Origin: Diphasiastrum complanatum
Taxonomy: Eukaryota; Streptophyta; Lycopodiopsida; Lycopodiales; Lycopodiaceae
Assembly (NCBI GenBank): GCA_029204225.1
Contig: CM055104.1
Location: forward strand, 55,556,538 to 55,620,537
Direction of reading: 5' to 3'
Length of the DNA stretch: 64,000 bases
The notes below the pieces were generated by a model. That model saw only the letters and a list, made by a program, of their open reading frames with translations. It ran no database searches and was not told the origin of the DNA. Shown here piece after piece: positions 24,793 to 36,653 of the stretch. Every line of letters starts with the position of its first letter. The first letter of the stretch is position 1. Both the position numbers and the translations under genes were made by a program.

Positions 24793-25224
24793 CTACAATC
24801 TCAAAAACAATATGGATACAAGCACTTGTAGGTCAGAATTGTAGATGCTGGACAATCTTTACCGCAGCTAAAAATTGTAGATATTAGTATCCTCCTGATA
24901 AACATACATCAATATAGTTGTATTATGTCAAATATGATTCGATCGAGCTATAAATTTCTTCCATGTCAATGTTTCGAGAGTTCACGATCTCAACTGCGGC
25001 TATATTGGTGATATTTTTTTTCAATTTATGGATGAAATGGCACTACTATTATTTTGGCCAAGTCAAAGCATAGATTGCAAGGTTTATTTTGAAGTTGAAG
25101 CAAAGTGGCAAAAAGTGCATATTCAAGCGAGAGGCCTGGCACATAACAGCTTGTAAGTATGTGTATGCATGTGGAAGCATGTATATTCTATCGTTTATGT
25201 GGAAGAAATATGCCAGTGATATAC

Positions 25225-25744
25225 CGTAGACCACACGATAATTCCAGTATCGCGGTCCAGAGCCCAAACAACCCCGCTTTTTTGAGCTGTTACTGCAATG
25301 TCACGACTTGTTGGTTGTGAACGGCAAGAGATTGTATATACATCATATCCACCAAGGTGGGTGCTCCATTTCACTTTTCCAGTGTCCAAGTCTAGAGCAA
25401 GTGCAGATTCCGCATGGTTATCAGGAATGAGGCACGGATCAGGAACAACGCGATGCGTAAGGTTGTTCTGGATATTCTCACATTGCTCAACACTCGGAGG
25501 AACTTGATAGTTATTCCCGGTTGCAATATATATGAGGTTCCTTCCCACATCGATTGCCGGGCTGCTTCCCCATATTGCCGCACCTGCATAACGTCCTTTC
25601 ACACCAGAATTATCTGGTAGCATGAGGGTTTTCCAAAGAATCTTGCCAGTGGCTACATCCAATTTCTGAAAACTTCCTTGGAATGTGCAGCTGAGCGAAG
25701 AGTTTACTCCCTCTTCAGCTGATGAGACACCAACGTAGAAGGAC
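25225..25744 (-). pseudogene. Quinoprotein (polyvinyl-alcohol-dehydrogenase-like) pseudogene, main exon
   Basis: The best preserved host-gene exon in the window. Splice acceptor TTTTGCAG precedes SFYVGVSSAEEG; splice donor GTATAT follows IVWSTV. The reading frame is open across 173 codons: GSFQKLDVATGKILWKT, AGAAIWGSSPAIDVGRN, LIYIATGNNY, DNHAESALALDLDTGKVKW, GGYDVYT, then SRDIAVTAQKSGVVWALDRDTG. These are PQQ-type beta-propeller repeats with the A.D..TG...W signature. Plant proteins usually have an additional 30-odd residues after the GGYDVW block that are shortened here. Family members are annotated as polyvinyl alcohol dehydrogenase-like; their substrate in plants is not established. Neighbouring exons are damaged. 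Confidence 0.85.
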
Positions 25745-25874
25745 CTGCAAAAGAATATTGATTGGAGGTATATGGGTTCTGAATTTTTCATTTTCAATCA
25801 GTTGACGATCTAAAGGCCATCACCGCAAGCTTCCATTCCAATTCCATTTCTACCAGAGTCCAGACATAACATAA

Positions 25875-25970
25875 GCACTTGAGTCGAAGTTCAGACACAG
25901 AGTTCACGCTTATGTTATTCTCAAACTGCGCATATCGTTGATTTTGTAGATTTCCACCATGATTAAGCCA
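25875..25970 (-). pseudogene. Quinoprotein pseudogene, N-terminal exon piece
   Basis: After an ATTTACCAG acceptor the minus strand reads WLNHGGNLQNQRYAQ then NNISVNSVSELRLKC, the conserved opening of the mature quinoprotein (W.NHGG...RRYA..E...S...V..L.L.W). The approximately 100 residues that should link this to the main exon are missing: at 25745-25874 only short unrelated frames are present, so an internal deletion is likely. Confidence 0.7.
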
Positions 25971-26257
25971 CTGGTAAATATCAGCACAATATATATCATC
26001 ATTGACCGCTTGTTGTCAGTTCTCGGATGGTGGGTTTCATTACAACTATCATGCACACTTCTGTTAAATGCGAGAAACTAGTTTTGAACGTTTATTGCAT
26101 GGCATGGCTAAAATGTAAGCTATGTAACATGACTGTTCACAATGCACATCTACCCAAATGAATCAGTGGTTGTATCAATTAGTATGTCATGGAAGCGCAT
26201 GATCCATCGAGCTTAAATAACGATAAAGTTTTGTATTTCAGATCAAAATTTACTCAT

Positions 26258-26467
26258 CTACAAAGAGAGAAGAACAACAACCTCATCCACTGAATTCACC
26301 GGCTTCGTACCCAGCGCTTCACAGGCTAATTCGCAATTGGGCAACAAAATTATTATGAGCAGTAGTAGTAGTACTCTAATTTCACAATATTGCAGCCAAG
26401 ACTGCACTGTAATCCTCGTCCCCAAGCTCAAGGAAATTGTGACTGCTAATTGGTCACTCACTCTCAT
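26258..26467 (-). pseudogene. Possible signal-peptide exon of the quinoprotein
   Basis: A 69-codon frame with a hydrophobic run VLLLLLIIILLP (residues 32-43) followed by NCELACEALG, typical of a signal peptide and cleavage region. Its position 290 bp upstream on the same strand suits the first exon of a secreted quinoprotein, but its 30-residue extension ahead of the hydrophobic core is unusual. Assignment by position only. Confidence 0.4.
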
Positions 26468-26772
26468 GGCTATTCGTATGTTGTGCTGAATGAATGGCTA
26501 GCTATAAAATTCGTTAGCATCATAACAAATAATACAATTCCAGAAAGGAGGTCATTGACAAGAAAATCCTAGAAATCAAGTCACCTCAATTTCCTAGGTA
26601 TATAAGTATGTTAAATCATATTTTATAGCCTTGTAAGTGGTGACATTGTGGGGAGCAATGAATAATCATTGTTTGAATATGTAAATTTAAAAGTTTGAAA
26701 AATATTTGGTTTATTTTTTAATAATTATGCAATCTAAATTTCTTTAGTATTTTGCTGAAGGCTTATTTAGTA
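26468..26772. other. No gene recognised
   Basis: AT-rich stretch between the pseudogene and a copia gag. Confidence 0.5.
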
Positions 26773-27326
26773 TTAAACTTTTAGCATTTGTAAAAATGTA
26801 ACAAGAGTCAATTTTGGATGAGTCGTGATGATCATCACCCAGCTGTTGTAAGAACTTGGCAAGGTTGTAAGCAGTTGCATCACTGCGTCTTGATCGTCTA
26901 TGACAGATTCGACAGCGGCCATTTGTCTTAGCAGGTTCTTGAATTGATTAATGTGATTCTGCAGAGAATCACCATTCGTCAACTTGAGGGAGTAGAACTT
27001 CTTCCTGAGATGTAGCTTGGAAGCTATATCTTGCACTTCGTATATGTGCTCAAGATGTCCCAGACTTCTTTCGATGTCTGAGCTTCGAATACATGACCGA
27101 TCTGGATATCCATGATGTTGAGGATGATCAGCGCAAAAGCTTTTCCATCCTTCAGCTTCCATCTGGCGATTGTCGTGTCGTCCGCTTCGGGTTTCCCTTC
27201 TGCACCTGTAACAACGTCGTACAATTCTTTTGCCATTAGTACAGTTTTCATCTTAAATTTCCACAGATGGTAATTGGCTCCATCAAGCTTGTCCATGATA
27301 GGACTGGCTTTCCCTTGGGAATCCAT
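26773..27326 (-). pseudogene. Copia gag fragment
   Basis: Starts at 27326 (MDSQGKASPIMDKLDG). The blocks NYHLWKFKMKTVL, LKDGKAFALIILN and TSKEVWDILSTY are followed by a frameshift near 27045 and then LHLRKKFYSLKL, HINQFKNLLRQM, DAVMQLLTTLP. This is the UBN2-type gag domain of plant copia elements. The zinc knuckle and all of pol are missing after 26773. Confidence 0.85.
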
Positions 27327-27470
27327 GTGGAAGAGTTAGTCTAAGTGATAGGAGAAACTATCACTGACTTAAGTATGAAAATCTGATACTGAAAATACCG
27401 AACAAGAAAACAATTAATCTATCGGCTAGTAGAGTCTTGTATTGTGGAAGCTTATCAAGCTATAAAAGTA

Positions 27471-27482
27471 GCTCTGATACCA
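27471..27482 (-). other. Copia primer-binding site
   Basis: The minus strand reads TGGTATCAGAGC, the tRNA-iMet primer site, exact match. It serves the gag fragment at 26773-27326. Confidence 0.85.
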
Positions 27483-28600
27483 TGTTGGAGAGAGGGAGAT
27501 GAACGAGTTGAGAAAATGTGTCGTATGTTAGAAACGAAAAAAAAGCTCAAAGAGGTAAGACGAACACGAACGAGAAACAAACTCGAACAAGAAACGAACT
27601 CGAACAGAAAATGTTCGTGCGCAGCGGAACGAGCTATACGACTCTCTTCGTAGGCATGACTATGCCTATCAGAACGAACAAAACGGTAATGATGGGAATC
27701 ATAGTCGTTCTTGATTACGTAGCCAAACTTTAATAAATGAATGAAGCTCCAGAAGAATGGTTTGTCGCGAATAGTAAGACAAACTATTCATCGTGAATGA
27801 TTTGCGAAGAGCTAGACGGTGCTCGACTGATAATTAGTCGCGAATAATTCACGAAAGACAAGGCTAAATGTTAGTCGTCTATTACCAGAAAGAACAACTA
27901 GAAAGATCAGACAGAATGAATGATAAGCATAGCAATATTAACATAGATCTAAATGCAGAACAAAGAACTGTATCAGATTAAGTATATCATGTGTACATGT
28001 CAATAATGCGGTGGAGCACAAGACAATAGCGGATGAAACCGCGTGCCCTACGAAGCTTATACAATCTATAAAGAAATAAAACTTTATTGTTGACAATCAA
28101 GAATCAATGCACGAGGCATTTACTTTGTCTATCTCGTTGATAAGCTTCTCTTCATCGTCAACTCATCAACTCATTCACTTATTAACCTGAATACACAAAT
28201 GGTATCCAGTATATATTATATTATAGGTGTGCAGATGTGAAAAGTACAGAGTGGATGTGTTGTCTGTAAGAGATCGTGGGTGGCTGTAGTCGTTGTCCAA
28301 TCTGTTAGCGCAACTGCATGGGGTGAGCGTGAAAAGGGTGCGACGTCAGTCAGTGCTGAAGTGACCGTTGGTGATGATGATGCGAAAAGTGCGTCACTCT
28401 TACAAGTAGCCTTAGGATTTGATTTACAGGGTGTTTATGCTTTTAGGGCACTTTTGGCATTCTGTAAGATAGTGTCACCTTTTTTTTATTTTTCGCGTGT
28501 CACCATGATGTGTGTAAAAACACAGTGTTGTGATTCTTTCACCTTTTATTCATCTGTGCGAATTTGCGCGTAAGTATGCAGATTGCGCGACAACGTTAGT
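27483..28600 (-). repeat. 5' LTR region of the truncated copia (outer end uncertain)
   Basis: Starts TGTTGGAGAG directly beside the primer site. A minus-strand TATATATTATA-like stretch at 28208-28225 could be its TATA box. The outer end is not defined; 28600 is a rough upper limit, just before a copia RT fragment. A 97-codon plus-strand frame at 28280-28573 has no recognised motif. Confidence 0.45.
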
Positions 28601-28679
28601 AAATATGCAGCATGAATGGAGACAGATTAAAATGGGATTTAAAGAGAGTAGAGGGAATAAATCCAACATTTTTTATACC

Positions 28680-28840
28680 TACAAGAGGATTAACAAAATT
28701 CCAAGTCTTGTTCTTCATTAATGAATGGTACTCAGCATCCATAGCAACTTTCCATTTGTTTGCATCTATCATTGACATAGCTTCTGTAATAGAGGCAGAT
28801 TCGTAGTGGCTTATAAACGCCTGAGGGACGAAGCGATCGG
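28680..28840 (-). pseudogene. Copia RT N-terminal fragment
   Basis: The minus strand reads ITEAMSMIDANKWKVAMDAEYHS-type sequence followed by LMKNKTWNFV, the conserved entrance of copia RT (W..AM..E...L..N.TW.LV). It is cut off on both sides and belongs to no visible element. Confidence 0.75.
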
Positions 28841-30060
28841 GTTGTTGTCGTTGTCATGCAGACCTTCAAACTACAGATTCTTGAGTAGAAGTCTCTCCTA
28901 GATGAATAACTGGGATATCTTTAGCTTATATCCACTTTATAGTGAAGAAAAAACCAGAAAATAGACAAAAATTATTATTTTGCTTGTTTTTTCATAAACT
29001 TGGATAGTAGGTGGCTGTCAAACACCATGTAGAGCTTGTAAAGAGTTGAACCAAAGTATTTTGAAGTTGTCCTCAAAGTTAAAGCCAAAATTTCCATGAA
29101 TTGGGCTTGTAGAAGGTCAAAAAAGACCAAACAATAGCTTATTTTTGTGGTTTTTGGGGGATAGATTGCTCCAATCCATAAGGAGATCATTCTAGAAATT
29201 TGTATATCAAGATTAGTATTCCTTTTTGCCTTCCCAGCAAGCTATCATCCTTTTAAATTGATGGTCGGTGGCTTATGCTTCAAGTTTGAAGCTATTTTGA
29301 CTTCTAAGAAATCTTTGTTCTCAGCCCATACTGCTTCTTAGGACCTGTATGAATGCTTCACAGAAGTCTAATAGACCATTTAAATTTTTTAGTAACATCA
29401 CTTTTGGGCTTGGCCGGGAGGTGTTTGTATGATTTTTGATCATATAGCCTGCTTGAAGTGCACCCTACTACAGACTTTATGATGCTCTGTTCTCACACGT
29501 GTGAAGCCTAGGTGCAGGCTGATGTGACAAGCATCTCGGTCACTTGGTCTCCCTCCATACTATGCTTCACAACACCTAATTTGGTGTATTGTAGCCAAAG
29601 GCCGTTTGAAGTTTTGCAGTTTTGTGAGCAAAATTGGCAAAATTTGAAAGTGTTCCTCATCGCATGCGTCTTTTCCCTAAATTGTGGTACTGTGCTTGCA
29701 TGGATGGATTGCATGTTGATTCTGAGAGTGATTCTAACATGCATGAATGATTCACATTTTTTTTGAGTGGTCATAAGTGTGTGCTCTGACGATTAGGACA
29801 CAAATTAGTGATTTAGGTTGACAAATCTCGAAAAAATGAAATTTACGTAAAATTCCATAAAGTAAAAAAAAAAAAACGATTAGTGTCGCATGTCTTGCAT
29901 GCCTGATAGATATTATATCAGTAAGATTAGGAATCGAACTGTGAATCATTTTTTTGATTTAGATTGCCTAAATACCGACAGTATTTTTGATGAATTTTCA
30001 AGTTACAAAAAAACAATTTAAAAATTAAATTTGCGAAAATTTAAAATTTTCATTTTTTTT
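28841..30060. other. No gene recognised; one palindrome
   Basis: Short frames only. TCACACGTGTGA at 29493-29504 matches the core of the palindrome shared by several LTRs here, so part of this stretch may be an undetected LTR. The T/A-rich 29940-30060 borders the gypsy fragment. Confidence 0.4.
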
Positions 30061-30083
30061 CAATTTCTTGAATTTTCTATGAA

Positions 30084-31530
30084 ATGTACTATCTACAGTA
30101 TGAGTATGAAGTTTTTTCAATATTTGCTATTCTAGTTGTGGATGTTCCTGATATATATCTAAATGGTTGTGAATTTTCAGTAATTCTTAACTCAGTAAGT
30201 TTAGATCGTGAACAAGCACTGAAAACTAAGATCATAAGTGCATTTAAAGATAATTTTCCATCAGAATTACCTCATGGTTTACCACCATCTAGGTCAATAG
30301 ATCTCTAGGTTGACTTCATTCCATGAAGTCAACCTATCTCTAGACAACCTTATAGGTTCTCTCACAAAGAAGAGATAGAGATTTCAAATCAAATAGAAAA
30401 TTATCTGAGGATGGGACATATACAACTTAGTAAATCACCATGGGACGCTCCAGTTCTTCTGAAAGCGAAGAAAGATGGAGGTTTTCAGATGTGTCTAGAT
30501 TACAAGGGGTTAAATAAGGTGACTGTCAAGAATAAATATTCGTTACCCAAGATGGATGACCTTGTAGATTGCTTGGGTGGAGCTCAGTATTTCACCAAGA
30601 TAGATCTCAGGACAGGGTACCATCATATTATAATTAAGTTGAAAGATGTCCAAAAGATAGAATTTTATTCTAGATTTGGTCATTATGAGTTCTTAGTGTT
30701 GCCCTTTGGCTTAATGCTCTAGCAACGTTCCAACAAATGATGAACGATTTGTTTAGTCCATATTTGGAGAAGTTTGTAGTAGTATTTCTAGATGATATTC
30801 TTGTCTACATTAAGACCTTTCGTAATGGAAAAGTTTGTGTGTCTGGTGATGATGAGCTCAAATACAAGATTTTGTTTGAATGTCATGATACCCTGTGCAG
30901 GACATCCCGATATACATAGGACTCTAGACTTGGTTAGAAGGGAGTTTTATTGGCCAAAACTCAAGCCATAAGTCAAGATATCCCTGATAAGAGATGGGAA
31001 AGTATATCTATGGATTTTATAGTTGGACTTCCGAAGACCCAACGACAAGTTGATTCTATTTGAACCTAGGACTTCGGTTAATGTGGAGACGAAATCTATT
31101 AAGATCCGGAAGGTTGCTAATTTTCCTGCATGATATGCAAGAGATGTTGCAACTGGCTAAGGATAGTATCTGAAGTGCTCAGGATAGAGCTAAACACTAT
31201 ACCGATCTTAAAAGGTCTCCCAAAGATTTTAAAGTTGATGACCAGGTATATCTCAGGATTCCAAAAGATTCTAAGACATTATGTACTGGGAAGCATTATA
31301 TATAGTCGGCCCATTTTTGTGGACCGTTCCAGATTGCACAAAAAATTGGTTCTTTGGCCTATGAAGTAGATCTTCAAGGAAAACCTCAGTATTTCATGTA
31401 AGTCGTTTGAAACTAAGTTTACATGAAGGTGATACAATTGGATCTGACGAGGATTTATCCCATTTGAGAGATTTGTCACTTAGTGTGCCTTTGGAACCTG
31501 AGAAAATGCTCAAAAATATTTCAAAATAAA
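30084..31530 (+). pseudogene. Gypsy pol fragment (enters the right arm)
   Basis: Protease-RT linker (30084-30308: LPHGLPPSRSIDL), RT entrance (30411: [23 protein letters not shown]-type, [34 protein letters not shown]), then a frameshift and [13 protein letters not shown] with [11 protein letters not shown]. It then jumps to the integrase zinc region and ends with DQVYLRIPKDS-like and a C-terminal tail to about 31530. It continues 600 bp further upstream than the left-arm copy, which stops at 8827-8834. The breakpoint at about 30690 therefore lies inside this element. Confidence 0.85.
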
Positions 31531-31587
31531 GTGCGTGTTACAATAACAAAGCAATTATCATATATATAATAAATGATTAGTTTGCGT

Positions 31588-32199
31588 TTAGAGACAAACA
31601 TGCCAACTACAACTGTGCGCAAGATCCACCTCCAAATCTGATATTTTTTTCCCACTTGCGCAAGCATCATTCATGGTTTCAAATAGCCAGGAAATGTTGC
31701 ATTGATATGAGAGATTCTCCAATACAGATGGAAAAGCCTGGTCCCTATGTGATCGACGCCACCGTGTTCTATCAATATTCCTTTGATCTTTAGATTTTTT
31801 ATATAAATCAATCCAAGATGATAATTCTTCTGTGTTGTATAGCATGAACGTGCAAACCTTGTCTCTCATACACTTCCTTGTGGAATGCTCTCTTGTTTGT
31901 TGCTCTCCTCATCACTATCATGCCATAGTCTTGGAGCCCCTGGATTTAATTGTGTCAAGTACTTTGTAATGTAAAACAAAGTCTCTTGTGCTATCCAACC
32001 TTCTGCCATACTACCTTCTACATGTGCTTTTTGGCAAATAAAATCTTTTAGGACTTTCATAAAGTGCTCCAAAAGAAACAACCATCTTGCACTCACAGGG
32101 CCCACTAGCTCCACCTCTCAACAAGGTGAACCAATGGGTGAATTTGGATGTCCATGAATGATGGAGAAAGTCATCTCTCGAAAGCACAAAAAATCTCAA
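31588..32199 (-). pseudogene. CACTA transposase fragment, DUF4218-like (right arm)
   Basis: Near-identical copy of 7357-7968: GPVSARWLFLLEHFMKVLK, VEGSMAEGWIAQETLFY. It differs by about two residues in the 82-residue frame. It reads SMAEGWIAQE, closer to the family SIAEGYI.EE than the left copy's SMTEG. No transposon ends are seen. Confidence 0.72.
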
Positions 32200-32656
32200 T
32201 AGCTTTGAGACGCATGCGTCCTATATCTCCTATATTTATGTCTTTTGAAAATATCCATCTGCATATTCATCGAATACAGAAATACAAAAACATCATTAAT
32301 ATACATACGAAATGTGTGTTGGAAAGAGGTGTGAAAAGATAGGTCGAATAGAATCGAATAAAAAGAATTCCAATGATAAGAAAGAAAACTTATCGTGCAC
32401 AACATAATAAACTATCTTCCTCTTTCTCTATGCATGACTACGCCTATCAATTTCAAATAAAACAATAGTGATAGAAATTATGTTCGATCTTATAGTAACT
32501 AACTTTGAGATCATTAGTACTACAATGATTACGTAGCCAAACATTAAAGCATTGAATTATCAGACAAATAATCAGTTGCAAAGAACTACAGCATTTTGAG
32601 ACAAACCTGACCGCAACAAGAAGATAGTATTGATTCAGTATGAAAAATGAAACAGA

Positions 32657-33280
32657 TGTAAATGAGTACAACAAGTTGCGGATCAAAGTCGCGTACTCTA
32701 AGCTATCTCTTACTATAATTGACAATTGAATTCAGCATAGACAAGAGACAATAAACTCGAATATGAAAATCTGATGATAAAGCCAGTACATATGATGATG
32801 GTGCTATCCAATCCGTGCACCCTGGAGAAGGGCTTCAATGGCGATCTCGAATAGACTCTGGACGACTGATCTACAATAAACAGAATGCTCCAACTACTAA
32901 TGAATGCTTCTCAATGTGGTAGTTATATAGTGGCGACCACCATCAGAGAGAGCAAACAACCAAGTGACAAAAGGGGATGCAAAACACCAAAAGTGTGTTT
33001 TCGCATAAGGAGTCAAAAGGCCAAATGATGAAGAGGCCATACCGTTGGGGGGCTTTGCCCCCAAACTCCATGTTTCTTGGGGGGATCCACCCCCCGAATC
33101 CCTCAGACCTCCTGCTATGCAATCCAGCCATCTCATAACCATCATGGTCTCACATTAGACCCCCTACTAACAACTGTGCTCAATTATGGCTTCTCCTCAT
33201 AACGGTAGCCTTACATATTTGATCTCACGGTTAACTAGTGACAACTAAACTGAGAGGTGAATGTTTAGTTATATCTAGCA
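32657..33280 (-). repeat. LTR-B (right arm)
   Basis: 624 bp, TGCTAGATATAAC to CATTTACA on the minus strand. It is the counterpart of 6268-6890 and adjoins the purine tract of copia B at 33281-33292. Confidence 0.7.
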
Positions 33281-34570
33281 CCCCCCCTCAACATTCACCC
33301 GAAGGTAAATCACTGTCTTGGTCAAGACCCAATGAAGAAGATGACCAAAAAGTTGAACTAACCCCAAAGCTTTCGTAAAGATGACAGCAACATTCTCGTT
33401 TGTTGGACAATACTCCAATTCTATGACTCCATTCTTGATCAACTCCCAAATATAGTGATAATGTATTTCAATGTGTTTCGTCCGAACATGAAACACTGGG
33501 TTCTTGGCTATAGCCATGCAAATTTGACTAACACAATCTAGAACTGTAGCATCATGAACATGTACATCCAGGTTCGCTAAAATCCTCCACACTGCCTCAC
33601 AAGCTGCAACACAAGCTGCCTTGTATTCTACTTCGGTAGAAGATAATCAGCCACTCGCTTGCTTCTTACTATTCCAAGAAGTAATTCCAGAACCAAGTGA
33701 GAAACAATATCCAGAAATACATACTCTACATTTGCGATCAGAATCTAGTATATGTGCATAACAATCTGATCCAAAGACTCAAAAGTGATCAACTGAAGGT
33801 TTCTTACCACAATAGGCCTCATAAGGTGTCTTACCTATGACTACCTTTGTGTAGGTTCTGTTCAAAATGTAGATTGCTATTTTTACTACTTCAGCCCAAA
33901 ATGAATTAGGCAATTCCTTTGCTTTCAGCATACAATGAGCCATCTCCATAACAGTTCTTTTTCTGCGTTCAACGATGCCGTTTTGCTGAGGCGTATGCAC
34001 AGCAGTGAGTAGTGAGTTGGCGCTTAATGCCATGCTCTTTACAATAGTCATTAAAAGCATTTGAACAAAACTCTCCTCCACAATCCGCGCAAAACTTTTT
34101 TAGTTTTGAACCTTTCTCATTATCAACAAGTTTGTGCCACGTCTTGAAATTTCCAAAAGCATCAGACTTATCACGAAGAAAATACACCCACATCTTTCTA
34201 CTGAAATCGTCGATGATCAACATGAAATAAAAAGGTCATCCCAATGCCATAGTTTGCATTTTTTCAAATAGATTAGCATGTACAAGTTCTAGAGGAGACT
34301 TTGCGTCATTGTTGCAAGGCTTTTGATGTTGCTTGCCCATCAAACAAGCTGCACGATTTTCTTTTAATTCGAAAACATGAGGTAAGTGTGCCACCATACT
34401 AGACTTCTACATTTATTTCAAAACAACAATACTAATGTGGCGTAATCTTTCATGCCACAACTTAGTCGAATTTGGTCCTATTGTAGTAGCAAAAGCAGAG
34501 AGTTCATGTACATTATTTCATCTCCCACCCTTTCCAACTAGCTTACTTTCACTGTCAAAGATTTCGGTGG
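33281..34570 (-). pseudogene. Copia B remnant, deleted (right arm)
   Basis: Integrase (IDDFSRKMWVYFL, FCADCGGEFC, NGIVERRKRTVMEMAH with the catalytic glutamate intact) runs to about 33720 and is joined directly to the RNase H end (GYCFSLGSGITSWNSKK-like, HVRTKHIEIHYH, IFTKALGL). All of RT is lost in the 1.54-kb deletion. Two frames with stops. The left copy has HRNRT where this copy has RRKRT, so neither arm is a direct descendant of the other without change. Confidence 0.85.
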
Positions 34571-36153
34571 TCTGCTGGTTCTTGATGATCTTCTGGGGAA
34601 TAGAAGAAGTTGATTATTTTCATCATACTATAGTTGTTGAATTGCAACATCATCATCTTCGGATTTGTCGTTGATATGTTGTTCGTCGAAAGTGGATGAG
34701 CTTGGACCTTCAATGGGAATAGTCGACTGAGGAACCTTGAAGTCCAATATGTCGGATGAGTCAGACAAGTAGGCTACATGGGCTTTGTCTTTTCCCTTGA
34801 GGTTGATAAACTGATCTTCAATGAAGATGACATCCCGGCTAGTGAATATCTTCAACTTGATGAGATCGAACAACTTATAAGCTTGATCTGAAGTAGTGCA
34901 ACTGATGAAAATACATTTGATACTCAGAAAGTCGAGCTTCTTCATGAGATCATGAGGAATATGCATATAAGCAGTACATCCAAAAACTCGTAAGTTTGAT
35001 AAATAAGGTTTGGTACCTATCCAAACTTCGAATGGTGTTTTGTCTGAGAGACCTTTAGTAGGACATATATTCTGAATATAGTTTGTTGTTGAAATAGCTT
35101 CAGCCCAAAAGGACTTCGGAAGTGTCGTGTGTAATAACATGCACTTTGCCGATTCGATTAAGGTCCTATTCTTTCTCTTAGCAAGACCATTTGACTGGGG
35201 CGAATAGGAGATAATGTATTGTTGCTCAATGTCGTTGTTAAGGTAGTACTCCTTAAATTCAGTGGAGATATATTCTTCCCCATTGTCGAACCTTAGTGCT
35301 TTGATTCGTTTCCCAGTTTGATTTTTTGCATGCTATTTAAATTGTCTGAACTTGATGAAAGCCTCCGATTTCTGCTTAATGAAGTAAACAACTGTTCTTC
35401 TAGAGAATTCGTCAATAAAGATAATGAAATACTTTGCATAGGTCCACATATATCTGAATGAACGACATCTAACAGACATTTTGCTGCATGCCTATGACTC
35501 GATCTAAAAGGAATCCTAGTCTGCTTTCCAAGAATGTAGCTATGGCAGACAGGGAGATCGACTTTGCCAGAAGGATAGTCGAAATCAAGAGCAAGGGATT
35601 GTTTGGACATATTCAAAACAGATGTATAATTCAAGTGTCCTAAGCGATGATGCCATAGTAATGCTTTATTGACAAGAACAGAGATTTTTAAGGCTTGACT
35701 AGAATCAAAATAACAATGTGCCAATCTATATAAGTATCCATGCCTCTTGTCGACTACAAGGATCTTATTATCCCTATCAATAATTCTGCATTGATCATAC
35801 TCAAACTCCACCTTATGACCTAAATCTGTAATTCTACTTACTGATAACAGATTTGTAGAGAGTTTAGAAACATACAAGACTTTTGACAGTAGTTGGAATT
35901 GATTATGCTAGAATCTTAATCTTACAGTACCTTCACCTTTGATAGTGTGAGTACTATCATCACCAAGATGAACATACTTCTTTGTGTTGTAAGGTATATA
36001 GAGATGAAAAATCTCACGATGATTGGTCATATGTTGAGTAGCTCCGAAATCCAAAAACCATGAATCATCTGAATTTGCGTTTTTGTCTTTGACCATAAAA
36101 GTGCCTTCCTTTATTTTGACTTCAGGAGATGCTGTTATGAAAAGCGAAACAGA
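34571..36153 (-). pseudogene. Copia A remnant (right arm)
   Basis: Protease (WFLDFGATQHMT), GAG-pre-integrase (LLWHHRLGHLN), broken integrase, then a 170-codon frame (34628-35140) with TLPKSFWAEAISTTNYI, LSDKTPFEVWIGTKPYL, FGCTAYMHIP and FTSRDVIFIEDQF. This frame is open here but interrupted in the left arm. The integrase again carries lysine at the third catalytic position. Confidence 0.85.
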
Positions 36154-36653
36154 TGTAAATGAGTGCAACAAGTTGCGGATCAAAGCCGCGTACTCTAAGC
36201 TATCTCTAAGCGGCTAAATATAACTCTGAATTAGGCACAACTACTAATAAGCAGTAAGTGCAATAGCAATCTCTAATCAACTCTGAGGAACTGAGCTAGA
36301 ATGCTCAAGAGTGCTCAAGCTCGCAGACTTGAGAGAGAGAACGCTAACTATTAATACTTAATGATTGATCTTCATGCTTCAATGCTTATGATGTAGGAAT
36401 ATGAACAACTATTTATACTAAGCAATTAGGTTATCAAATGCGTCATCCAGTTGGTTGTGATGTGCTAGAATCCATCTAGTTAGTACTTCTCATAAATTAC
36501 TTGCTGATGAGTTAATGCAAGTCGGTGGCTTTGGTCATAAACAGTCTGTCTGCGGATTTGAATGTAAACTGTCACTCTGCAGAAATGAACGTAAACTATC
36601 ATGCAAAAAATGCAAAAAATGCGAAGGTCTTTGCCAACGTCATTTCCTTAACA
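36154..36653 (-). repeat. LTR-A (right arm)
   Basis: 500 bp, TGTTAAGG to CATTTACA on the minus strand, counterpart of 1334-1834. Confidence 0.5.

Noticed and set aside
28280-28573. 97-codon frame (MAVVVVQSVSATAWGERE...)
   Set aside because: Lies in the presumed copia LTR, with no motif and no homologous copy in the window.
29508-29774. Overlapping 84- and 88-codon frames on opposite strands
   Set aside because: Mutually antisense, no recognisable motif, next to an LTR-type palindrome; chance frames are likelier.
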